A stretch of 64,000 nt of DNA from CBDFLA01 sp965248915. GTDB lineage: Bacteria > Pseudomonadota > Alphaproteobacteria > M2410. Position numbers and translations under genes: made by a program. The first letter of the stretch is position 1. Each line of letters begins with the position of its first letter. The notes below the pieces were generated by a model. That model ran no database searches. It saw only the letters and a list, made by a program, of their open reading frames with translations, and was not told where the DNA came from. The DNA lies in assembly GCA_965248915.1 (NCBI GenBank), contig OZ252216.1:2294001-2358000 (forward strand). The letters run 5' to 3'. Below, piece by piece: positions 39,977 to 48,969 of this stretch.

Positions 39977-42574
39977 CTAATCTGCAGCCACCGCAATCGG
40001 TTGGTCATTGACCAGAAGGCCCTCCTCGCTCGCCGATACTTTGATCGCTTCACCATCGAGGATGTCACCTGCCAAGATGAGCTCGGCAATGGGATCTTGC
40101 AGATGCCGTTGGATCACCCGCTTCAGGGGCCGTGCGCCGTACGCAGGATCAAACCCGCGATCCGCGAGCCATGTCTTGGCATTGCCATCGAGCTCAATGA
40201 CAATCTTTCGATCATCCAGTAATCGCTGCAGTCGGCGCATTTGAATGTCGACAATAATATCCATGTGGTCTCGGTTCAGACGGTGGAATAGAATTATCTC
40301 GTCGAGACGATTGAGAAACTCAGGTCGGAAATGACCTTTGACCACACTCATAACTTCATCGCGAACCGCCGTTGAATCCTGACCGGTCGGTTGATTCGAC
40401 AAAAATTCAGCGCCCAAATTTGACGTCATGATGATCAGCGTATTGGTAAAGTCGACGGTGTGACCTTGCCCGTCCGTCAAACGGCCATCATCAAGCACTT
40501 GTAACAAGACATTGAAGACGTCCGGGTGGGCTTTCTCAATCTCATCAAAGAGCACCACTTGATAAGGACGACGTCGAACGGTTTCCGTCAGCGCACCGCC
40601 TTCCTCATACCCCACATATCCTGGAGGGGCGCCCACAAGCCTCGCGACTGAGTGCTTCTCCATGTATTCAGACATGTCGAGGCGTACGATGGCACTGTCA
40701 TCATCAAAAAGAAATTCAGCCAGCGCTTTGGTGAGCTCAGTTTTTCCGACCCCGGTGGGGCCTAGGAACATGAACGAGCCAATAGGTCTGTCGGGATCTT
40801 GCAATCCAGCACGGGCTCGTCTGACCGCCCGAGAGACCGCTTCTAGAGCTTCTTCCTGACCCACCACGCGCTGTGCCAAGGCGTCTTCCATCTTCAGTAG
40901 CTTCTGGCGTTCACTTTCGAGCATCTTATCGACTGGAATACCGGTCCATTTCGACACCACTTGCGCGATGTGCTCTTCGGTGACCGCTTCTTTGATCATG
41001 TCAGCGCCTTCAGCCATCGGCTGCTCTTCCAGTGTCTTCTCGAGATCTGGAATAACGCCGTAGGCAAGCTCACCTGCTTTGGCCAGATCGCCGTCTCTTT
41101 GCGCCACTTCCAGCTCCATGCGGGCCGTATCCAACTTTTCTTTGATCTGTGTGAGCTCTCCAAGACGGTTCTTTTCAGCTTCCCATTTCGACGTGAGGTC
41201 GGCTGATTCTTGTTCAAGATCCGCAAGTTCCTTCTCAAGTTTTTCCAATCGGTCCTTCGACGCCGTGTCGGTTTCCTTTTTGAGAGCCTCACGTTCGATC
41301 TTCAATTGAATCACCCGGCGATCCAGCTCATCGAGCTCTTCAGGCTTGGAGTCCACCTGCATCCGAAGGCGACTGCCCGCCTCATCCATTAGATCGATGG
41401 CTTTGTCAGGCAGGAACCGCTCAGTGATGTAACGGTTCGACAAGGTTGCGGCCGAAACCAACGCGCCATCGGATATCCGAACACCGTGATGCAACTCATA
41501 CTTTTCCTTGATGCCGCGCAGAATGGAAATCGTGTCTTCCACGGTAGGTTCAGCAACAAACACTGGCTGAAAACGCCGCGCCAGCGCCGCGTCTTTCTCC
41601 ACGTGCTTCTTGTATTCATTCAATGTCGTCGCACCGACACAGTGCAGATCGCCTCGCGCCAATGCTGGCTTGAGAAGGTTGGACGCATCCATCGCGCCTT
41701 CACTCGCGCCCGCACCAACTATGGTGTGCATTTCATCGATAAAGAGAATGATGTCGCCATTTGCCGCAGTCACTTCGTTGAGAACGGCCTTGAGCCTCTC
41801 CTCAAACTCACCGCGATACTTCGCACCAGCGATCAGCGCACCCATATCGAGCGACATCAGAGACTTGTTTCGAAGGGACTCTGGCACGTCGCCGTTCACG
41901 ATCCTGAGCGCCATACCCTCGACAATGGCCGTCTTCCCAACCCCAGGGTCACCGATGAGAACCGGATTGTTTTTCGTACGCCGCGACAGAACTTGCATGG
42001 TGCGGCGGATTTCCTCATCACGCCCAATAACCGGATTGAGTTTACCTTCTCTGGCAATCTCCGTCAGATCGAGAGCATATTTTTTGAGTGCCTCGAGCGT
42101 GTCTTCAGCACTAGCCGTGTCAGCGGTCCGGCCTTTTCTGATTTCGTTGATGGCCTGATTGAGCGCGACCGCACTGAGCCCAGCCTCTTTGAGAGTCTTT
42201 GATGAGGCTGCGGAGCTCTCTACAGTTAAGGCAAGGAGAAGCCTCTCAACAGTGATGTATGAATCACCGGACTTCGCCGCCATTTCCTTGGCTTGTTCGA
42301 ACACTTTGCCAAGGGCCGCATGCATGTAGACTTGATCAGCCCCCGACCCTTCTACTTTTGGAATCTTGTTAAGCGCCGCTTCAACGCCGTTCAGCGCCGC
42401 GACCGGATCCCCTCCGGCGGCTCGAATGAGATTGGCCGAAAGTCCTTGCTCATCATCAAGCAGCACTTTCAGGAGATGTTCTGGAAGGATTTGTTGATGT
42501 CCGGATCGGAGCGCCAGGCCTTGGGCAGATTGCACAAATCCTTGGCTACGCTCCGTGAATTTCTCAAAATTCAT
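39977..42574 (-). CDS. clpB: ClpB disaggregase chaperone
   Basis: 865 aa, full length. The N-domain starts 'MNFEKFTERSQGFVQSAQGL'. The first AAA+ module has Walker A GDPGVGKT, the coiled-coil middle domain spans about 410-530 ('LDELDRRVIQLKIEREALKK'), and the second AAA+ module has GPTGVGKTE and 'VLFDEIEKAHPDVFN'. ClpB works with DnaK to extract proteins from heat-induced aggregates, and it is absent from ClpP partnership (no IGF loop seen). The start has AAGGGAGACGAACC upstream. Confidence 0.97.
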   Translation of the reverse strand: MNFEKFTERSQGFVQSAQGLALRSGHQQILPEHLLKVLLDDEQGLSANLIRAAGGDPVAALNGVEAALNKIPKVEGSGADQVYMHAALGKVFEQAKEMAAKSGDSYITVERLLLALTVESSAASSKTLKEAGLSAVALNQAINEIRKGRTADTASAEDTLEALKKYALDLTEIAREGKLNPVIGRDEEIRRTMQVLSRRTKNNPVLIGDPGVGKTAIVEGMALRIVNGDVPESLRNKSLMSLDMGALIAGAKYRGEFEERLKAVLNEVTAANGDIILFIDEMHTIVGAGASEGAMDASNLLKPALARGDLHCVGATTLNEYKKHVEKDAALARRFQPVFVAEPTVEDTISILRGIKEKYELHHGVRISDGALVSAATLSNRYITERFLPDKAIDLMDEAGSRLRMQVDSKPEELDELDRRVIQLKIEREALKKETDTASKDRLEKLEKELADLEQESADLTSKWEAEKNRLGELTQIKEKLDTARMELEVAQRDGDLAKAGELAYGVIPDLEKTLEEQPMAEGADMIKEAVTEEHIAQVVSKWTGIPVDKMLESERQKLLKMEDALAQRVVGQEEALEAVSRAVRRARAGLQDPDRPIGSFMFLGPTGVGKTELTKALAEFLFDDDSAIVRLDMSEYMEKHSVARLVGAPPGYVGYEEGGALTETVRRRPYQVVLFDEIEKAHPDVFNVLLQVLDDGRLTDGQGHTVDFTNTLIIMTSNLGAEFLSNQPTGQDSTAVRDEVMSVVKGHFRPEFLNRLDEIILFHRLNRDHMDIIVDIQMRRLQRLLDDRKIVIELDGNAKTWLADRGFDPAYGARPLKRVIQRHLQDPIAELILAGDILDGEAIKVSASEEGLLVNDQPIAVAAD

Positions 42575-42726
42575 GAGGTTCGTCTCCCTTTTCTAGCACG
42601 TCCACGGGACGCCCACTTTGCGGCACGATCCCAAACGCCCTCCCCGACCCAAATCGGGGCGAATATAACAGCCGCTGGATGTCGGCCAGGGCAACCGTCG
42701 CAACCCATTCCGTGGCGCTGCGCCCT

Positions 42727-42758
42727 CCATATATAGTGTTGCGAGATTGTCACGGAAG
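42727..42758 (-). promoter_or_regulatory. Candidate promoter of clpB, possibly heat-shock sigma type
   Basis: On the minus strand CTTCCG (42758-42753) and CTATATATGG (42736-42727) are 16 bases apart, about 150 bases before clpB. The -10-like CTATAT recalls alphaproteobacterial sigma-32 sites, but the -35 lacks the usual CTTG, so this is a weak call. The 308-base clpB/MOSC gap holds nothing else recognisable. Confidence 0.3.
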
Positions 42759-42882
42759 ACCCAGAGCGTAATTTTCTTGGCATATATGCTCATTTGTCGC
42801 GGCGATAGGGGTTTTCCTCAAGCCCACTTGTTCTACCTTGGGATTCTGAACCACTCATCGGTGAAATTCCAACGTTAGTCTT

Positions 42883-43638
42883 ATGAAGATCGAAAAGCTC
42901 TATCGATACCCAGTCAAAGGTTTGAGCCCCGAAAACTTGACCGAGATTGCCGTGTCTCCTGGCGAAACCTTTCCGGGCGACCGAGCTTTTGCCATAGAAA
43001 ATGGTGCCCGCCAGTTTGATCCCTTAAGCCCTCAATACTTTCCTAAAACCCATTTCGTCATGCTCCAACGCCATGAAGATCTGGCCCGGCTGGCAACCCG
43101 CTATGATCCAAACACCAAGCTTCTCACCATCTTTCGCGGTGGCAAACAGGTCGCTAGCGGAAGTCTCTCAACGCCCGTGGGTCGCGGCATCATTGAGCAA
43201 TTCTTGGTAGCCTTCATGGGCGATCGCTTGAACGGTCACCCCCACATCGTGACCTGCCCAGAGCAACCCTTTACAGACGTACCAAACAAATGGATCTCCT
43301 TCGTCAACCTGGCAAGCGTTCGTGATCTTTCCCGCATTGTCGGGCAAGAGCTAGATCCACTCAGGTTTAGGGCAAACGTCTACTTCGACTCCGATGAACC
43401 TTGGGTCGAGCGCAATTGGACAGAGATGTCCTTAGCTTGCGGTCCATGTTCCTTTGACTTCGTCCACACCATAACGCGTTGTGCCGCGACAAACGTAAAT
43501 CTCGAGACAGCCGAACGCGATCAGAACGTCCCTAAGAGCCTTCAACAAGCGTTCGGACACACACAATTAGGCTATTACGCCAACGCAACCGTCGGCGGAA
43601 CAGTTCAACCAGGAATGGAAATAAAGCTCAACGGCTAA
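42883..43638 (+). CDS. MOSC-domain protein
   Basis: 251 aa. The N-terminal beta-barrel ('MKIEKLYRYPVKGLSPENLT', 'FPGDRAFAIENG') is followed by the MOSC domain with its conserved cysteine strip 'CAATNVNLETAERD'. MOSC proteins are molybdenum-cofactor sulfurase C-terminal relatives that handle sulfur or bind molybdenum cofactor; some reduce N-hydroxylated compounds. No partner reductase is adjacent. Its TAA overlaps the stop of the convergent DUF4167 gene. Confidence 0.85.
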   Translation: MKIEKLYRYPVKGLSPENLTEIAVSPGETFPGDRAFAIENGARQFDPLSPQYFPKTHFVMLQRHEDLARLATRYDPNTKLLTIFRGGKQVASGSLSTPVGRGIIEQFLVAFMGDRLNGHPHIVTCPEQPFTDVPNKWISFVNLASVRDLSRIVGQELDPLRFRANVYFDSDEPWVERNWTEMSLACGPCSFDFVHTITRCAATNVNLETAERDQNVPKSLQQAFGHTQLGYYANATVGGTVQPGMEIKLNG

Positions 43639-44279
43639 GCGGTAACACCGTCCGCATCGTCTGACTCTGTTGAAGCCTTAGCAGCGGTCTTCGTCCGAGG
43701 TGAACGCCGACGCCGCGGTTGGGGCGCCTCTTCTTCTCCGTTCGCGCTCGCTTTCTTGTCTTCTTCAGACGCACTGTCAGAGGAAGGCGCGTCATCGTCA
43801 CTTTCGATTTCGATTTTGCGGGTCCGCGATTGACGACGACGGGGTTTCGCTGGTGTTTCTTGCGTTGCCTCGGAGCTCGAAGCCTCCGAAGGAGCCGCAC
43901 CATTGCCACGACCGGCGTTTTCATCACTTTCTGCAGAAACAATCTCATCCCTAGAGGATTCGGGGTCGTTTCCCTCAGACCGCGGCTGTCGATTGTTATC
44001 GACTTGTTGCTGGCGCTGTTGTTGACGCTCCTGTTGCGCCGCCTGGGTTGCTGCCACCAATCGGTAATAGTGTTCCGCATGCTGGAGGTAATTCTCAGCC
44101 CCAATCCTGTCACCGGCGGCGTTCGCGTCTCGCGATAGGCTTTGGTATTTTTCGTGAATGTGAGACGCGCTCCCGCGGATCTTTACATCAGGACCATTGC
44201 TTTCAAAAGTCCGATTCGGATTGTTCCCACCTTTACGCCCACGACCGCGCGAACGTTTAGCATTCTGATTCTGTCTCAT
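43635..44279 (-). CDS. DUF4167 RNA-binding-like protein
   Basis: 214 aa from the ATG at 44279, placing the family start 'MRQNQNAKRSRGRGRKGG' at the N-terminus. The DUF4167 core ('NRTFESNGPDVKIRGSASHI', 'YLQHAEHYYRLVAA') covers residues about 20-75. After that the chain is low complexity: a Gln/Arg tract, then acidic and Arg-rich segments ending in 'RRRSPRTKTAAKA'. The basic RG-rich start suggests nucleic-acid binding. The gene is almost confined to alphaproteobacteria and sits after prmC here, as is usual. Confidence 0.8.
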   Translation of the reverse strand: MRQNQNAKRSRGRGRKGGNNPNRTFESNGPDVKIRGSASHIHEKYQSLSRDANAAGDRIGAENYLQHAEHYYRLVAATQAAQQERQQQRQQQVDNNRQPRSEGNDPESSRDEIVSAESDENAGRGNGAAPSEASSSEATQETPAKPRRRQSRTRKIEIESDDDAPSSDSASEEDKKASANGEEEAPQPRRRRSPRTKTAAKASTESDDADGVTA

Positions 44280-44650
44280 TCGGTAAAACCGTTTTTCCGT
44301 TAACTGATAAAGTCCAACACTTCGAATTGCGGCACTCGCTCGCAATCACCATTTAGCCGCATCAAAAGACCGGCATTTAACAAGTCTTCATTCCCTTACA
44401 GACTAGTCTATCGTTACAAGCTACCTAACAAAGGCCCTGACCGATCCACATCGATCTATCCGCCGGTTGCTAATCTCTTTTGAGATCTCGCCTTCAAGTC
44501 CGGTTCAGAATTTCTTCTTATTCTCTGACGTCGGACGAGGCGCGTTACTCACGTTACCCCAGTAAAACTAATGACTCCATAACTGCTTTCCAAACCTTTT
44601 TCCACAGTCAATCGACAATTTGGGTGCGTTTTTTGGGGAAAACTTTGATC
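44280..44650. other. Gap between DUF4167 and prmC
   Basis: 371 bases with no gene. T-rich stretches lie near 44590-44640, but I could not identify a promoter or terminator with confidence. Confidence 0.4.
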
Positions 44651-45514
44651 CTATGCCGCTTTGGCAACAATCGCCCTCTCGATTAGGGCCAAATCCCGCC
44701 GAATCTCGACAATTCTAAGCCCCGCCTCTTCCAAAATCTTTGTGGCAAGCAGCGCCTGTCCTTCGCCACATTCCATAATATAGAACCCCTTTGGGCTTAA
44801 CAGACCCCTAAGATGGGGCGCGAATTCACGAAGTGGATTGAGTCCATCTTCCCCCCCCAATAGAGCAGTCTCCGGCTCAAAGTCGCGCACCTCGACCGGC
44901 AGCTGAGCGCGATCGCCATCAGGGATGTAAGGGGGATTGCAGAGCACCAAATCAAAGGCTTCAGATATCGACTGGCCCCAATCGCCCAATACAAAATCAG
45001 CGCGGTCTCGCAATCCCAATCTCACCGCATTTGTTGTGGCAATTTCGAGCGCCGCAAATGAGCGATCAACACCGATGCCTCGTGCGTTCGGCAATTCATG
45101 CAAGAGGGCCAGCAACAAACAACCGCTCCCTGTGCCAAGGTCGAGAACTTGATATGATGCTGTGCGATCAGAAAGTTGAACAAGAGCCGCCTCAATAAGT
45201 GTCTCGCTGTCCGGCCGCGGGACCAATGTTGCCTCATTGACAACAAAAGGCAGACTCCAGAATTCTCTTTCGCCCAACAAATGCGCGATGGGTTTGTGAG
45301 TGAGTCGTTGCTCCCCAAGTTTGCGAAGTCGTTGCTGTTGAGTGTCGTTGAGAGACAGATCTGAGTTAGCGATAAAGTCTGCGTAAGAAAGATCAGTCAC
45401 GTGAAGCGCCAAAAGTCTTGCATCAAGAGCAGCGCTCTCAATTCCAGCCACTTCAAACTTCTTCCGCCAGTCGTCAATCGCTTCCCGGATGCGCAATTGA
45501 TCAAGCCCCCGCAT
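44651..45514 (-). CDS. prmC: Release-factor glutamine N5-methyltransferase
   Basis: 287 aa. SAM loop 'VLDLGTGSGCLLLALLHEL', and the signature NPPY in 'LVLCNPPYIPDGDRAQLP', which holds the target glutamine. PrmC methylates the Gln of the GGQ motif in release factors, and prfA lies immediately upstream with a 14-base overlap from this start. The start at 45514 is preferred; one at 45529 adds five residues. A run of eight G in the coding strand (plus-strand C at about 44850) makes this spot prone to slippage but is in frame. Confidence 0.95.
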   Translation of the reverse strand: MRGLDQLRIREAIDDWRKKFEVAGIESAALDARLLALHVTDLSYADFIANSDLSLNDTQQQRLRKLGEQRLTHKPIAHLLGEREFWSLPFVVNEATLVPRPDSETLIEAALVQLSDRTASYQVLDLGTGSGCLLLALLHELPNARGIGVDRSFAALEIATTNAVRLGLRDRADFVLGDWGQSISEAFDLVLCNPPYIPDGDRAQLPVEVRDFEPETALLGGEDGLNPLREFAPHLRGLLSPKGFYIMECGEGQALLATKILEEAGLRIVEIRRDLALIERAIVAKAA

Positions 45515-46583
45515 CGCCCGTGTCCGCAAGCTGAATCGCTTGATCCTCAGCGATAAGCGGATTGATCACCTCATCAAGGTCATCGCCTGTGATCACCCGG
45601 TCAAGTTTATAGAGGGTCAGATTGATCCTGTGATCGGTTACCCTGCCTTGCGGAAAATTGTAAGTTCTGATGCGCTCAGAGCGGTCACCTGATCCGACTT
45701 GACCTCTCCGGTTTTCAGCCCGTTCTTCAGCCTGCCGACTGCGTTCCGCTTCAAACAGACGCGCCCGCAAGACTTTCATAGCCTTCGCTCGGTTCTTGTG
45801 TTGAGACTTCTCATCTTGCTGACTGACCACCAGGCCGGAGGGCAGGTGCGTGATACGAACCGCGCTATCGGTGGTGTTCACAGACTGCCCGCCGGGCCCA
45901 CTGGCGCGAAACACATCAACGCGGAGATCCTTTTCATCAATCTGGACATCCACTTCTTCAGCTTCCGGCAACACCGCAACCGTTGCGGCGGATGTGTGAA
46001 TGCGACCACCTGATTCAGTTTCTGGAACTCTTTGCACTCGGTGAACGCCGGACTCATATTTCAAGCGCCGAAACGCGCCGACACCCTTGACCGCCGCAAC
46101 AACTTCTTTGAAACCGCCGAGATCTGCCTCACTGGCGTTCATGATCTCGACTTTCCACCCGTGAAGGTCAGCGTATCGTTGATACATCCGAAAGAGGTCG
46201 CCAGCGAAAATCGCAGCTTCGTCACCCCCCGTTCCAGCTCGAACTTCAAGGATAACACTTCTGTCGTCAGCTTTGTCTTTCGGCAACAAGAGAATTTGCA
46301 ATTCCTGCGCAAGCGTCGGCAATTTTTCATGCAACGCGCTTAGCTCTTCGCCAGCCATCTCACGCATTTCGCCGTCAGTCTCCTCATCATCAAGGAGCGC
46401 GTTGAGGTCCGAGATTTCGCTTTCAAGGGCGATCAGCGCCTGAATAGACTCAGCAACCGGCGTCAGCTCGGAATATTCTTTCGACAATTTGACATACTCT
46501 TCCGGCGCAATGTCCCGAGACATTGCCGCTTGGATTGCTTCATAGCGATCAATGAGCCGGTCCATTTTCTCTTGTGAAATCAC
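45501..46583 (-). CDS. prfA: Peptide chain release factor 1
   Basis: 360 aa, standard length. The catalytic GGQ is at 231-233 in 'ASGPGGQSVNTTDS', and the stop-codon-reading PxT loop is PET at 187-189 ('HRVQRVPETESGGRIHTSA'). RF1 recognises UAA and UAG and releases the finished chain. GTG start with GGAGA upstream. It is co-transcribed with prmC, whose product modifies it. Confidence 0.97.
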   Translation of the reverse strand: MISQEKMDRLIDRYEAIQAAMSRDIAPEEYVKLSKEYSELTPVAESIQALIALESEISDLNALLDDEETDGEMREMAGEELSALHEKLPTLAQELQILLLPKDKADDRSVILEVRAGTGGDEAAIFAGDLFRMYQRYADLHGWKVEIMNASEADLGGFKEVVAAVKGVGAFRRLKYESGVHRVQRVPETESGGRIHTSAATVAVLPEAEEVDVQIDEKDLRVDVFRASGPGGQSVNTTDSAVRITHLPSGLVVSQQDEKSQHKNRAKAMKVLRARLFEAERSRQAEERAENRRGQVGSGDRSERIRTYNFPQGRVTDHRINLTLYKLDRVITGDDLDEVINPLIAEDQAIQLADTGDAGA

Positions 46584-46644
46584 GTGTCAGGTCTCCGCGG
46601 AAATATTGGGTGATGGTTAGGAACGTTCAAACAAGTGAACTTCG

Positions 46645-47769
46645 CTAATCCGCGGCGGCTTTTGCTGCAATGCGTTCGGCCTCAATTTCGACCGCCTTTC
46701 GCTCCACCAAATCGACCACATGGTCAATCATCCCGTCATTGTCGATCTTGTGATCGGCCAATCCAGAGACATAAACCATGCCGGAGCCTGCACCGCCGCC
46801 TGTAAAGCCGATATCGGTTTGTGCGGCTTCCCCAGGTCCGTTCACAACACACCCAATGATGGAAAGGGTCATCGGCGCTGAAATGTGCGCCAATCGTTCT
46901 TCCAATGTGGCAACCGTCGTGATGACGTCAAATCCCTGGCGTGCGCATGACGGGCAGGAAACAATGTTGACGCCTCGGTGGCGGAGGCCCAACCCTTTCA
47001 GGATCTCAAATCCAACTTTGATCTCTTCAACCGGATCAGCAGACAAGGAAACGCGGATCGTATCGCCAATGCCCGCCCAAAGGAGCATTCCCAACCCGAT
47101 CGAAGACTTCACAGAGCCGGACGTCAATCCGCCAGCTTCGGTGATACCAAGGTGCAAAGGATAGTCACAAGCCTCGGCCAATCCCTGATAAGCTGCCACC
47201 GACAAAAACACATCGGATGCTTTCACGCTAATCTTGAACTCGCGGAAATCATGATCCTCCAAGATGCGTGCATGATTGAGCGCGCTTTCTACCATCGCCT
47301 CAGGGCACGGCTCGCCGTAACGCTCTAGCAGGTCACGCTCCAGGCTTCCCGCATTGACACCAATCCGAATGGAACAGCCATGATCCTTTGCGGCTTGCAC
47401 CACATCCCCAACCCGTCCGCGGTCGCCGATGTTTCCCGGATTGATACGCAGACAAGCAGCGCCCGCTTCAGCAGCTTCGATCGCCCGTTGGTGATGAAAG
47501 TGAATATCCGCAACGATTGGAACATTTGCAGCTTGTACAATCTTCGAAAGAGCAGCCGTTGATTCACGATCTGGGCAGGACACCCGAACAATATCAGCGC
47601 CCGCCTCCTCTAGCCCACGTATTTGGTCGATGGTCGCCCCGGCATCACTTGTCAGCGTGTTGGTCATCGACTGAACCGTGATCGGCGCATCGCCACCGAC
47701 AGGGACATCTCCCACGTGGATGGTTCTCGATTTCCGACGATCAATCTGCCGATAGGGGCGCAGAGTCAT
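46645..47769 (-). CDS. ispG: 4-hydroxy-3-methylbut-2-enyl diphosphate synthase
   Basis: 374 aa. 'VGDVPVGGDAPITVQSMTNT' is the N-terminal signature. Iron-sulfur cysteines are in 'VSCPSCARQGFD' and 'SIIGCVVNGPGEA'. IspG carries a 4Fe-4S cluster and performs the penultimate step of the MEP isoprenoid pathway. It sits directly downstream of the RodZ-like gene (121 bases), as in many proteobacteria. Confidence 0.96.
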   Translation of the reverse strand: MTLRPYRQIDRRKSRTIHVGDVPVGGDAPITVQSMTNTLTSDAGATIDQIRGLEEAGADIVRVSCPDRESTAALSKIVQAANVPIVADIHFHHQRAIEAAEAGAACLRINPGNIGDRGRVGDVVQAAKDHGCSIRIGVNAGSLERDLLERYGEPCPEAMVESALNHARILEDHDFREFKISVKASDVFLSVAAYQGLAEACDYPLHLGITEAGGLTSGSVKSSIGLGMLLWAGIGDTIRVSLSADPVEEIKVGFEILKGLGLRHRGVNIVSCPSCARQGFDVITTVATLEERLAHISAPMTLSIIGCVVNGPGEAAQTDIGFTGGGAGSGMVYVSGLADHKIDNDGMIDHVVDLVERKAVEIEAERIAAKAAAD

Positions 47770-47890
47770 TCTATGTGTCTCTCGTTGGCCATTGGACAGA
47801 GGGTTTAAGGATTCGTGGCCCTGGCCATCACCGGCGACAAATCATTGATGTCTAAATAGGGGCAAACCAGGCCCATGTCGACCTGATCGC

Positions 47891-48865
47891 CTACTCGACC
47901 TCAGTTTCCGCTGCAATTTTCGCGTCTTCGATAGCTTGGAGCAGTTCGTCGGGGCGCAAGACAAGCCCCGCCACCATGGCCCCGGACTTGCCAATCGGGC
48001 CAAAATACGTGCCATCGACGAATAGATCCAAGGCGCCTGCATTGCGGGTGACCACAATGACCTCTGTTTCATTGGGAGGCTGGTAGCTGTCACCGGCTGC
48101 GAGCGAGCGCTCAAACAAGACCCTCTCATTGGATTCAAGTCGCAACCAAACATCTTCCCGTGCCCTCAAACGAATATGCCCATCGTGGTTTTCGGTACCC
48201 CAAGCAGTTCCCTGAGGGATACCCTCACCTTCGGGCAGAGGAATTGGTGCGAAGGTTCCCGGTTCGGATCCGATTGTCCTTGTCGGCGCACTTACTTCAC
48301 CGCTGATCAACACCGGATCGGCAGTCGGCCGTGTTGTAGGCTCACTGACCGGCTGCGCAACATCGGGAACGGCAGTTCCTGCGTCGACGATCACATTCGG
48401 TTCAGAGCGCAAGGCGAGGCTTGCCACATACCACCCAAGGGCTGCCAGCAAGATCACCCCTGCAACAATCAACACGGATTGAATAGGAAAGGCCTCTTCA
48501 TCGCTGCGTGTCAGATCATTAAACGTAACGTCTGAGCGCTTGGTCATTTCGGCCTTAAAACGTCGGATACATTCATCTGGGCCCAAACCGACAAAGTTCG
48601 CGTAGGACCGCACAAAGCCGAGAGCATAAGTCGCACCAGGAAGCGTTTCGAAATCGCCTTCCTCAATCGCACGCAGATTGACAACCTTGATATGCAAAGC
48701 CTCGCCAACGCTGGCCAGATCATATCCCATGCGCAGGCGTGCAGCTCTCAGATCCGCCCCAACGGTCTCGCTTTGCGAATCTCGGTCATCCTTAATCTCG
48801 CGCAAATGCAGACGACGATTTAGCTTCCGAGAAGTATCCAGCCTTGTACGCTTGGCGTCCGCCAT
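47891..48865 (-). CDS. RodZ-like membrane protein (HTH plus DUF4115)
   Basis: 324 aa. The cytoplasmic HTH ('GADLRAARLRMGYDLASVGE') is at about 36-72, one membrane helix at about 148-172 ('VLIVAGVILLAALGWYVASL'), then a linker and a periplasmic DUF4115 domain ('REDVWLRLESNERVLFERSL'). RodZ ties MreB filaments to the membrane in rod-shape maintenance. Family and position before ispG support the call; mreB is not in the window, so the shape role is inference. Confidence 0.85.
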   Translation of the reverse strand: MADAKRTRLDTSRKLNRRLHLREIKDDRDSQSETVGADLRAARLRMGYDLASVGEALHIKVVNLRAIEEGDFETLPGATYALGFVRSYANFVGLGPDECIRRFKAEMTKRSDVTFNDLTRSDEEAFPIQSVLIVAGVILLAALGWYVASLALRSEPNVIVDAGTAVPDVAQPVSEPTTRPTADPVLISGEVSAPTRTIGSEPGTFAPIPLPEGEGIPQGTAWGTENHDGHIRLRAREDVWLRLESNERVLFERSLAAGDSYQPPNETEVIVVTRNAGALDLFVDGTYFGPIGKSGAMVAGLVLRPDELLQAIEDAKIAAETEVE

Positions 48866-48969
48866 CTTGTTAACAGTCCACTAACCGATCATTACCGTCA
48901 CAAACAGCGCGACCCAAATCGCGCAGATCTAGACCATTTAGTAGAGCAAATAGGTTCATAAATGGCAAA

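Noticed and set aside
42660..42800. ATP-rich palindromes such as GCATATATGC near 42780 as regulatory sites of the MOSC gene
   Set aside because: Short and isolated, with no second half-site or promoter in register.
44848..44862. Phase-variable switch in prmC at a run of eight G
   Set aside because: prmC is a housekeeping gene, the frame is intact, and nothing suggests selection for switching.
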